This document shows, piece by piece, positions 51,890 through 61,042 of a stretch of 64,000 nucleotides of DNA. Source of the DNA: Prorocentrum cordatum (Eukaryota > Sar > Dinophyceae > Prorocentrales > Prorocentraceae); contig CAUYUJ010018888.1 in assembly GCA_963575745.1 (NCBI GenBank), positions 129,017-193,016 on the forward strand, in the 5' to 3' direction. The first letter of the stretch is position 1; each line of letters begins with the position of its first letter. The notes beneath the pieces were generated by a model that did not search any database, had not been told where the DNA came from, and saw nothing but the letters and a program-made list of their open reading frames with translations. Made by a program: the position numbers and the translations under genes.

Positions 51890-54800
51890 ATGCCTCTTCT
51901 ATCCTTTACTCCAGATCCCATGCTTCGTCTCGCTCTCTTGCTCATGCGATATGAGCCAAAGCCTGGGATATGGCAACGCTTGAAGCGTAACACATACCTA
52001 AGCTTACCAGCATGTTTTCGACTTGGTAGCGGAGCTGGCTACACTCTCGTGTGGCTGGCTCTCGCTCTGATTCCTGTAATCCACGGCACAACTTGGTGGA
52101 CTACTACTACGGTGGAATACCATGTTGCGCCGGCTCTGCGAGGAGCGGAGCCAGTCCGCGATCGAGCTAGCGGGGCAACCCGCGAACTCGAGACGCTCTC
52201 TCCTACTTCACTGCGCTACTTCACTCTCGACTTCCACCAGCTGCCAATCGGCAACTCGATCGAGAACGTGGTCACCCTGCGGGGCTACCCGCAGCGGGGC
52301 CACCTGCATCCCGTGCCAGTCAGGCGCCTCACGGCTACTACGCCAGAGCCTGACAAACCACAGCCTAAACCAATCACCGAAGCCGAAATGCACATGCACT
52401 GGATTAAGATAACTATCTTCGGCATTCTGTGGGTAATAATGGGATGTGCTGTGGGATACATGCGGCAGGGGATGGACGACACGCGTACTACTGGCCCTTC
52501 ATGGGACCCTGCCGGTACTACGCCTTTTCGCGAATACGTTCGCGAAGTACATGCATGGATAAACGTAACGAGCGGCAATATGACGCCACCACAACAAGCT
52601 GCAGCACTACAACGAGGCCTTCAAGGTCTTGCTCGTCGTATCGCCATGCAGGTCCCCTCCCAGATCATCAACTATGGTGTAACTGTCAATGGACAGCCAA
52701 CGGATGCAGTCACATATATACTGTACCTACTGAGCACCAAATTTGAAAATCTGGAAGATGAGCGCCAGCTCAACTCTGGCACTGCCCTTATCGACTTCCG
52801 CGTCGAAAGGGGCGAGCGAATCGACTCAGTATTAGCTCGATTCGAGATGGCCCGTGACGAGGCTAACTCTGTTGGCTTTGTCATCCCCAACTTTCAGATC
52901 CTAACGCTGATTCTTTTCAGAGCGTTAGGCGTTGGCGCGTCACGAGCCCAACACCTGCTGGAGCCTTTTAATCATCAGATGCCCAGAACACAAGCAGACT
53001 ATGACAGGCTGCTGACCAGGATGAGGAACTACGGACATGTTGCCGAGCGCTCTCCTGGCAACATTGCGGGTATCTTCACAGGGCACCACTCACATGCAGG
53101 TGTCTACGCCACGACTGCGGGGTCACCCGCTGGTCCTGGCGAGCCAAGTCCCTGGGCTGACCCAGCCGATATGCCCAACGAGGCCACTGCCTTCTTAGGG
53201 CAGACCGGCCAGGCATCGGCAGAGGCAGCTGAGGCGAACGCCTGGTCGAACTACTCGCCAGGCGCCGCCTACACTGCAAGCCCGCCCTCGGGCACAACCC
53301 TCTGGGGCCAAGCGGAGTCATCCGCTCAAGGGTCTCAGCCACCCTCACCGTTTGAATCTGGCACTGACACAGACACCTCATCTGACGATGAGCACAATGG
53401 CATAGTCTCTGCTGGTAATGACTATCCAGCGGATGACACTCACCTTTCTGAACAACAAAGAGCGGAAGCCGCTTTTATGGCTTATCGCAAATCAAAACGC
53501 CGTTGGAGGCGCTTTATGAAGAAACCAGTCAGAAAAGTGAGACGTGCAGTACGCCGACATTTCAAACGATATGGAAAGGGTCGTGGCAAAGGGGGTCGCA
53601 GACGCCGTATGCATGGTAGGGGTATTACTGCTTTCCTCACGTCCTTAACTGATATAGTCTTTGAGGAAGTTCTTATCGGAGGCAAAGGTCGGGGTCACAG
53701 GCGGACCTCCGGTAAGGGAAAAGGGCGGAGGGGCAACCCTAGGGACGCTTCTGGCAATACTATGAAGTGTCATACATGCGGTAGCACAGAGCATTTGCGC
53801 GATCAATGCCCGAAAGGGAAAGGAAAGGGATCCGTACATTTGGCTCAAAATTCTTTTATGGATGACATAGACTACATTGACTACGAGTTTTACGTCAATC
53901 CAGAAGCGGCTCCCGCCGCGGGCTCCTCCACGTACTACGTGATGGCCCGCTACGCTGAAGTGACCGTAGCCCTGGAAGACTACGCAGTGACCCTCTTCGA
54001 CGAGTTCCACGGCTGGGACGAAGTCGACGAGGTCGCGTTCAATGCCTGGTTCGGTCTTCCAGCGGGGCCACCCGCCGACGACGAGATCTCCGAAGCTGAG
54101 ACCGTCCCGGCGACCGAGGAAGAGCTCGCCGCCGCGCTGGCACCGCAGGTGATTGGCATGCCGTTGCTGCCAGATCTTCCGCGAGCTGGCTCGGAAGCGG
54201 GAGACGCTGATGACGAAATGCGGGGCCATCCCGCGTATTCTGACTCCGAAGAGGCCGAAGAGGACTATAAGGACATGCTCCAAGAGCAGGTCGCAGAAGC
54301 AATCCGGCTCCTGAGTGCGCCAGCACATCAGCAGATAACCATGAACGACCTGCTGTCGCGCCCAGGGGCTGCACGGCTGCGCCCATACCTGGATTCGGAC
54401 ATGTCGGCACCTCAGATGCTGACAGCACTCCAGGCTCTAGCGGGGTCACCCGCCGAAGTGACGCCAGCCGCAGCAGCGGGGCCACCCGCTTGGTCTATGG
54501 ATGTATTTATGCAGGGCTGCGACCAGATGGACCTCAACGACCTCACGATGGAGCAGCTAAACGACATCGGGTACTTCCGAAGCCCGTATCAGCACGTATT
54601 CATGGCCCAGGACAGCTCAGAGGACTCGGAGGACATGCGCTATGCCAAGAGGGACAGACGACCATCGCCTCCCCGAGACTCAGAGCATGACGATCAAAGG
54701 CCCATGGAACGTGGTAGTGCGTCAGCGGGGCCAGCCCGCAGGAGGAGCCGTTCAGCTCCCCGACGCCCTACACATGATGCATCGGGCTACCCGTACAGTA

Positions 54801-57800
54801 CGGAGCACTCCGTTGGTGTATCCGCTCAGTACGTGCCGGAGTGGTACATCAATTGGTACCCCGGCTACTCGATGGACGTGATCCGCCACTGGTATTCTAA
54901 GGAATACTGCACCAAAAGGGACGAAACTGGCATGATAATACGTACCAAGGGTGGCAAGACCAAAACGCCAGAGGCTTGGGACAAAAGGGCTAAGAAACAG
55001 GAGATCATCAACGATCGCAAGACATACAGAAAACAAGTATGTCAGTGCGAGCCCTTCAAAGGTCACATGCGCAGTTGTCCAATGGACCGCCCCTCCAGGA
55101 GTCCTCATCACGGTGAGACCCCGTGGAATTGGTCTCATGGAGATGACGCTGGCAACGTCCATGATCCTAACAAGGAGGTCCCTGGAGGAGGAAAGCGCAT
55201 CACAGAAGCCGATCGCGTCCCTATGACCGAAGAGGTTGCCAACACTGTCAGGGAAAATTGGGTACAGCTTCCCAATGACCATCGCCTCAAGGAATGGAAC
55301 CGCCGATTCCATAAAGAGGCGGGGTCACCCGCAGGATCCAGCAAAGAAGCGGGGTCACCCGCAGACGCGGCGCCAGCCGCTGGGTCCGCGGACGAAGATT
55401 GGATAGCTGTTGCATCTGCTGCCGGGTCCGCCGCCGGTACTGACCACACCGAACTGAATGAAGAATGGGCGGCGGAAGACGGCTCAGAGAATCCATTCCC
55501 TGATGGATGCGCCTGTTGGTACTACAGCTCCTCGGCGCAGAAGTGGTTTTGCACGAGGGTAATTCACCGCCACGAAAATGGCAAGTACAAGCTGGCCATA
55601 AAAGGTACTGCCGACATCGACCAGATGAGGCAGATCATCCATGATCATGGCCAGCCAGAAGGCCCTCCTAAAGACCCTCCTGGTCCACAACCAGGCAAGG
55701 GCAGCAGACCACCTCCAAGACCTGAAGCCGACTCCTCGTCTTCACCGACTCCTGCGAAGAGGCACCCGTCCAAGAGCCCCGAAGGCACACAGGGGCGGGC
55801 GAAGGCCAGAGGGATCGCCAAGACGGACGACCCTGAGCCGGGAGATCCTCCCGGTCTGTCCGTGACGGAGAGGAGGAAGGCTTTTGCTGGACCATCGACC
55901 CCGATGCCACCGGCGACCCAAGGCGATGTCAAGGACGAAGTTCGCGACAAGCCTAAGGCAGCTTTCCGAGGTGACTGGACTCCAACTCTGCATCAGCCGC
56001 GCCTTGCACCACGACCAGGTTCGGCACGAATGAAAGCACAGCCGAAGCCCGAAGCTGGGATGAGGTCGGTGCGGGCAGAAGCAGCCGCCAAGGCTAAGGA
56101 GGACAAGGGCTCTGCGGGGCCACCCGCTAAAGCGGCGCCAGCTGCAGCAGCGGGGACACCCGCAGAAGGCACTCTCTCAAGAGAAGAACGCTTCAAAGTC
56201 CTCAAAGAATTTGGCGACCGACAGAAACTAGCCGATGATGCAGTGGCTGACCAAGGTCACCCGCACCCTGGCGCGGAGTCATCCGCTGGAGCTGCCTCGT
56301 CAGCCGCAGGCTCTGCGGGGCCACCCGTTAAAGCGCCGCCAGCTGCATTAGCGGGGCCACCCGCGCGCTGGCAGCCAGTAATGTCTGTTCTTAGGAACAT
56401 CCCTCTGGGAGCCATGGAATATTGGCAAGGCATTGAAGGCAAAGGCCCGAAGCGCACCATAAACCCACGAGTCACTCGAGACGATACAGACCGATACGAG
56501 GTCATTAATTGCCCTGATCGTCGTAACTTCGAGTGCCGCAACGACTGGGAACGTGAACAACAAGCCGTGGGAAATATGTTGCGAGACAGGCCGCCATTGC
56601 GCGTCGCGCAGCATAAGGCAGAGCTCATGAAGGTCATGGAGAGGTTCGGCATGGATCCGACTCTGCCGCGCGATGGGCAAATGACCAAGGTGTCAATATG
56701 GTTCTCTACAGCCCTACGCCATAGTCCATATTGGAAGGACGGATTCAGCCGACACTTCGAAAAGATTAGCACTTTCGATCCATACGATGGCTGGGTTGTT
56801 GTTGACGATCTGCTGACAAACTGGACTGAAAATGATCAGTGGAAAGGCTATCGTGAAATGCACGAGGTGCTGATCAAGGGCAGGCCCCACACGTCATACG
56901 TGTATTGGGTGCTGCTAAACTGCTGTGAGATGATTGACCATCACGGCATGCAGAAGGGCAGGCTCCAGATGAAGTGCGTTGATGACAGCATGCTGCTGCC
57001 TCCCAGGTTTCGACCAACGGCACGCAGGCCACAGTACTTCATCAGAGCCACGAACGGCCACAGCAGTCCAGGCATCCACTGTCCCGAGTCGCTTTATAAG
57101 CCGATCACAACATGGATGAAAGAACCAGACGACCCAGTATATTTCATCCACGGGACACAGTGGGAGTATGTCAAGGACATCCTTGCTAATGGCCTTTCAT
57201 GCCTCGCACAGGACAACCCTAAAAGGAAGGGGGGGCGCCAATTTGTACACGGCTGCCCCTACCTCCCGGGCGACCCGAGGATTCAATCGGGCATCCGTCC
57301 TGACTCGGAGGTGCTCATATTCTGCAGCATCAACAAGATGCTGTCCAGTGGCTTTTCCCTATGGAGGTCAGCAAATGACATCGTCATGACACGGGGCCAC
57401 GACGGCCGTATACCGCCCGATCATATCCTCCAGATTGTGAGCATTGCGAAATATCGGGTCGGTGAAGCCTGGAGCAATCCGCTGGCTTATGACAAGTCGC
57501 GGAGGCGGGGCCAACCCGCGGACAGGATTCGCACCGATGACTACCTGCCACTTAAATTATGTGACAGAACTCTGGGTGTAATGGAAGATCACGCCATGTA
57601 CCTAAAGGGCTGGTCTAAGACGGACGGTCGCCCATTCAACTTGATCATGACCGAGCAAGATGTTGCTCCACGACCGTACGACACACAGACGGTCCTCATG
57701 ATAAATGCCCAGGAAGACGAGGTCATGCCTGAAGCGGGGCCACCCGCAGGTGCGGGGACACCCGCGGTAGACACCTCGGACGGTTCATGGCAACAAGTGG

Positions 57801-60800
57801 TCACACCAGTAGCAACGGTAGCATCTCCTTGGAGGCCGGATCAGCAGGCATGGGTCCAGGCCCTCAACAGCTACTTGACACCAGCCGACGTTTCTGGACT
57901 GACCGATCAGCTATATCGTGCTGACCCGTGGGCAGTGCATACAGGTATCCAAGACGCACAGCAGAGGAATCTGCGCACTCCTGCGGGGCCACCAGGCGTC
58001 CTAGGACCACAGCCACAACGCCCTCCGCAGCAGGCTGGAGGTGCGAGGTTTGTCCCTATGGGCGGCTCAGATGGTGGCTCGCCGTTTCGGACTCCGCCGT
58101 CTGAAACGAGCGAGAACAGCTTGTGGCAAAGACTCCAGGCGATTCGCGGGAATCCGGCACTCGCAGCAGCACTCCAAGCAACCACTCCCTTTGGCACTCC
58201 GAGGGGTAGTGAAGGAGGAGTGGCTGCGGGGTCACCCGCCGAGCGAACGCCTGCGGAGCCACCCGCACATGCGGGGCCACCCGCTGACGGACAGCAAGGT
58301 TCAGACTACGAACGTCGGGCAGCCAACTTAAGAGCACAGGCTACTTTTCTGCAGCAACAAGCTGATAGAGTGCCCAGCCTGTTGCGGAACCGCAACATAG
58401 ATGTTACGAATCATGGCGACTTTCGGCCTCTCTGGAGCTGGACTTCTGAAGATGCTCCAAATGCTGATCCCACGAATCCATATCGACAGGTGTTTATTCC
58501 AGGAATAGCATCACACCCAATATATGGATGGGACAATCATGGACCAGCAGAGGCACAGGCCATGGACGCGCCGATGTACCCGGAGTACTACGCGCAGATG
58601 AATAACACTCCTATGATTGCGGGGCCACCTGCGAACGAATACACTCGGAATCTAGCCAATGAGATGTTTCGTTTGCAGTTTACACGAGCGGTCGATGCGC
58701 AGTCTATGCCGCACTACGCCTACATGCCCACGCCGACGGACCCCGAGACCGTAGTTCAGCCAGCTGGTCTCGCGGTGCCAGCCGCTATGGGCAGCATGCC
58801 AGACTACATCCGCGACGTGCACAACACGCAGCAAGCGATACTGGCATCTAGGCAGCAGGCTCGGGACAACACCAGGCTGCGCCAACAACGCGCGATCCAG
58901 AGAAGGATTGAGCGTGAGACCCAAGCGGGGACACCCGCAGACGCGGGGCCACCCGCTGAACGGCCAGATAGACGGCCGCCACCGACGCCATATCGGGAGG
59001 GCGAAACCACTTTCGAGCGCCAAGCTCGGACTCGCCCAGACGTGCCTGCTCCAGTCATTTCAGACTACAACTTCACACAGTGCCCAATCTGTATGGACAA
59101 CTACGAGATGGGCACTACAGTGTGGAGACTGGCGTGTGGGCACTTCTTTCACGATATATGCTGGGATCGTGTTGCACAGCAGCACGTCCGCAATCAGCGG
59201 CCAGGTGCGCCGAATGAGGCCCCCTGCGCTGTATGTCGTGGGCCGGGCATAGTTATAGCACACTTCCCGTATGCTGGACAGCGCGACGCTGAATCAGAAC
59301 AAGCGCGCCAGCAGGAAAGGTACGTGGCAGATGCCCGGGAAATGCGTCGGCTACGTGAAGCAGTGGAGGCACTGGAGGCTCGAGCCGCACAATCGGCGGA
59401 GCCATCCGCACGTGCCCCAGCTGCACAGGCATACCCCTGGCCAGCGCCAGAGCAAGGCATTCAGATGCCCATCCTGCCTACGCTTCGAGCGCAGGAGCCC
59501 CCAGCTGCGGGGCCACCCGCTGAAGCGGCTCCCGCCGCCCAAGCGGGGCCACCCGCAAATGGACCTCCAAATCCAGGTTTCCTGAGGGCAATGGAGGCCA
59601 ACATCAGGCGGAGTGGCAGGAGCGGAGGCGGGACTCGAAGGCCAACTGGATCAACCAGGACCTCGCGAGTGGCAAGCCCGGTCAGCGCCAGGAGCCGTGC
59701 AAGCGCTGAGAGCGCAGAGGCAGCCCAGTTCCATACCACATTCATGATCGATACAGAGGGGCTGACCTACGCACGTGACGACACGGACACGCTGCCACCA
59801 GGAGGTGAATGGATGTCCACGCTATCTGCGAATTATTGGGTCCTTGAGCAGGAACCAATTACCGTGGAGGAGCGCCGCCAGTATGAGCAGATGTGGTGCA
59901 CCGAGCTAACCATGAGTCAATGGGTGCTTGAACAGCGCCTGTTGAAAGGTACACTCGGTTCGCAGATCACGTACCACACCAATGACCATGGGACAATGGC
60001 TCTGGCAGCGCGAAATGGGACATTCTTTCCTGACGAAGACGGTATGCCCTGCATCTCGTTCATGCTAGACATTGGGTCCAATGTGAACATCATTGGATCC
60101 AATACGGCGCGAACCTTCCAGGAGATTATGGCCAGGTACAATCACCGACCTGCCATATGCACCCTGAGTAAGACCCTCTACATCAATGGTGTTGGTGAGG
60201 GCGCTGCGATATGTCGGAAGATGGGCAACTTCAAGATCGGGGTACAATATGCCAATGAGGCAAGCCCCCGTATTGAGGAGTATGCCTCCAACATCGCAGA
60301 AGGCTCGGGTGCCAATCTCCCAGCCATCTGGGGCCTAGGAGCCATGGAAGCACGTGATACGATCATCGTGCTGAAGCCAGGCTACCAGAAGGTTATCTTC
60401 CCCAGCGGTGACTACACCCTGAAGCTGGGAAGAGGCGCCAAGGTCCTGAAGGCGAAGAAAACACCCTCGGGACATCTCGCGATTCCCTGCGGTTTGTATG
60501 ACGGGGCTAAAAGCCAGACGGTCACGAACACATTCACAATCCGCAGCAGTCGAGATGGCTATACCGAGACGGAGAACGAAGAGGACCCCGTCAGTGCGGG
60601 GCCACCCGCCGAAGCAACAGCGGGGCCACCCGCGACGGGACAGTCCATGACCGTCACGACCGATACGTACATTGTCGAGCCGTACATCGACAAGCAGCTC
60701 CTGGAAGACACGACCCGTTTGATCGTGGACAGGACGCTGAACAGCTGGTGGGAGGGCCAACAGTGTCCCGAAGGGACCTGGCCACATATGAAGGATGCTC

Positions 60801-61042
60801 TGAAGTCTAAGATATTCTGGGCAGTCCAGGAAGCGGTGAATAAATGGACACCTGAGGACCAAGCGGGGCCACCCGCGTCACCGCCACCACCACCAAGCTA
60901 CACGGGCGGAGGTTCGTCGGACTCTGCGGGGCCAACCCGCGTGGAGATCGTGAGCGTAGCCACACCAGCGACTCCTGCGGAGCCATCCGCTAACAGCATG
61001 CCTCCGAGTCAGACGGCAACGTGGTCACACGACCGCCGCTGA
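51890..61042 (+). CDS. Copia-like polyprotein part 1: Gag, KptA/Tpt1, RING-H2 and protease
   Basis: A 3050-residue product from the first ATG (51890). In order: membrane segments at about 50-67 and 174-191; a Gag-like helical region about 205-420; a basic stretch; a CCHC knuckle (CHTCGSTEHLRDQC, 626-640). A KptA/Tpt1 RNA 2'-phosphotransferase-like domain spans about 1596-1860, with ALRHS, GWVVVDDLL, IRATNGHS, FIHGT, GRQFVH, GIRPDSEVLIF and RIPPDHI; the R-H, R and R residues of that family's active site are present. A RING-H2 finger (CPIC..CGHFFHDIC..CAVC, 2397-2450) is followed by a coiled coil (2462-2503) and a retropepsin-like protease (FMLDIGSNVNIIG, Asp2727; AIWGLGAME). It ends at a TGA with a readthrough-type context. 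KptA and RING inside a copia polyprotein are unusual; their roles here are unknown. Confidence 0.87.
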   Translation: MPLLSFTPDPMLRLALLLMRYEPKPGIWQRLKRNTYLSLPACFRLGSGAGYTLVWLALALIPVIHGTTWWTTTTVEYHVAPALRGAEPVRDRASGATRELETLSPTSLRYFTLDFHQLPIGNSIENVVTLRGYPQRGHLHPVPVRRLTATTPEPDKPQPKPITEAEMHMHWIKITIFGILWVIMGCAVGYMRQGMDDTRTTGPSWDPAGTTPFREYVREVHAWINVTSGNMTPPQQAAALQRGLQGLARRIAMQVPSQIINYGVTVNGQPTDAVTYILYLLSTKFENLEDERQLNSGTALIDFRVERGERIDSVLARFEMARDEANSVGFVIPNFQILTLILFRALGVGASRAQHLLEPFNHQMPRTQADYDRLLTRMRNYGHVAERSPGNIAGIFTGHHSHAGVYATTAGSPAGPGEPSPWADPADMPNEATAFLGQTGQASAEAAEANAWSNYSPGAAYTASPPSGTTLWGQAESSAQGSQPPSPFESGTDTDTSSDDEHNGIVSAGNDYPADDTHLSEQQRAEAAFMAYRKSKRRWRRFMKKPVRKVRRAVRRHFKRYGKGRGKGGRRRRMHGRGITAFLTSLTDIVFEEVLIGGKGRGHRRTSGKGKGRRGNPRDASGNTMKCHTCGSTEHLRDQCPKGKGKGSVHLAQNSFMDDIDYIDYEFYVNPEAAPAAGSSTYYVMARYAEVTVALEDYAVTLFDEFHGWDEVDEVAFNAWFGLPAGPPADDEISEAETVPATEEELAAALAPQVIGMPLLPDLPRAGSEAGDADDEMRGHPAYSDSEEAEEDYKDMLQEQVAEAIRLLSAPAHQQITMNDLLSRPGAARLRPYLDSDMSAPQMLTALQALAGSPAEVTPAAAAGPPAWSMDVFMQGCDQMDLNDLTMEQLNDIGYFRSPYQHVFMAQDSSEDSEDMRYAKRDRRPSPPRDSEHDDQRPMERGSASAGPARRRSRSAPRRPTHDASGYPYSTEHSVGVSAQYVPEWYINWYPGYSMDVIRHWYSKEYCTKRDETGMIIRTKGGKTKTPEAWDKRAKKQEIINDRKTYRKQVCQCEPFKGHMRSCPMDRPSRSPHHGETPWNWSHGDDAGNVHDPNKEVPGGGKRITEADRVPMTEEVANTVRENWVQLPNDHRLKEWNRRFHKEAGSPAGSSKEAGSPADAAPAAGSADEDWIAVASAAGSAAGTDHTELNEEWAAEDGSENPFPDGCACWYYSSSAQKWFCTRVIHRHENGKYKLAIKGTADIDQMRQIIHDHGQPEGPPKDPPGPQPGKGSRPPPRPEADSSSSPTPAKRHPSKSPEGTQGRAKARGIAKTDDPEPGDPPGLSVTERRKAFAGPSTPMPPATQGDVKDEVRDKPKAAFRGDWTPTLHQPRLAPRPGSARMKAQPKPEAGMRSVRAEAAAKAKEDKGSAGPPAKAAPAAAAGTPAEGTLSREERFKVLKEFGDRQKLADDAVADQGHPHPGAESSAGAASSAAGSAGPPVKAPPAALAGPPARWQPVMSVLRNIPLGAMEYWQGIEGKGPKRTINPRVTRDDTDRYEVINCPDRRNFECRNDWEREQQAVGNMLRDRPPLRVAQHKAELMKVMERFGMDPTLPRDGQMTKVSIWFSTALRHSPYWKDGFSRHFEKISTFDPYDGWVVVDDLLTNWTENDQWKGYREMHEVLIKGRPHTSYVYWVLLNCCEMIDHHGMQKGRLQMKCVDDSMLLPPRFRPTARRPQYFIRATNGHSSPGIHCPESLYKPITTWMKEPDDPVYFIHGTQWEYVKDILANGLSCLAQDNPKRKGGRQFVHGCPYLPGDPRIQSGIRPDSEVLIFCSINKMLSSGFSLWRSANDIVMTRGHDGRIPPDHILQIVSIAKYRVGEAWSNPLAYDKSRRRGQPADRIRTDDYLPLKLCDRTLGVMEDHAMYLKGWSKTDGRPFNLIMTEQDVAPRPYDTQTVLMINAQEDEVMPEAGPPAGAGTPAVDTSDGSWQQVVTPVATVASPWRPDQQAWVQALNSYLTPADVSGLTDQLYRADPWAVHTGIQDAQQRNLRTPAGPPGVLGPQPQRPPQQAGGARFVPMGGSDGGSPFRTPPSETSENSLWQRLQAIRGNPALAAALQATTPFGTPRGSEGGVAAGSPAERTPAEPPAHAGPPADGQQGSDYERRAANLRAQATFLQQQADRVPSLLRNRNIDVTNHGDFRPLWSWTSEDAPNADPTNPYRQVFIPGIASHPIYGWDNHGPAEAQAMDAPMYPEYYAQMNNTPMIAGPPANEYTRNLANEMFRLQFTRAVDAQSMPHYAYMPTPTDPETVVQPAGLAVPAAMGSMPDYIRDVHNTQQAILASRQQARDNTRLRQQRAIQRRIERETQAGTPADAGPPAERPDRRPPPTPYREGETTFERQARTRPDVPAPVISDYNFTQCPICMDNYEMGTTVWRLACGHFFHDICWDRVAQQHVRNQRPGAPNEAPCAVCRGPGIVIAHFPYAGQRDAESEQARQQERYVADAREMRRLREAVEALEARAAQSAEPSARAPAAQAYPWPAPEQGIQMPILPTLRAQEPPAAGPPAEAAPAAQAGPPANGPPNPGFLRAMEANIRRSGRSGGGTRRPTGSTRTSRVASPVSARSRASAESAEAAQFHTTFMIDTEGLTYARDDTDTLPPGGEWMSTLSANYWVLEQEPITVEERRQYEQMWCTELTMSQWVLEQRLLKGTLGSQITYHTNDHGTMALAARNGTFFPDEDGMPCISFMLDIGSNVNIIGSNTARTFQEIMARYNHRPAICTLSKTLYINGVGEGAAICRKMGNFKIGVQYANEASPRIEEYASNIAEGSGANLPAIWGLGAMEARDTIIVLKPGYQKVIFPSGDYTLKLGRGAKVLKAKKTPSGHLAIPCGLYDGAKSQTVTNTFTIRSSRDGYTETENEEDPVSAGPPAEATAGPPATGQSMTVTTDTYIVEPYIDKQLLEDTTRLIVDRTLNSWWEGQQCPEGTWPHMKDALKSKIFWAVQEAVNKWTPEDQAGPPASPPPPPSYTGGGSSDSAGPTRVEIVSVATPATPAEPSANSMPPSQTATWSHDRR

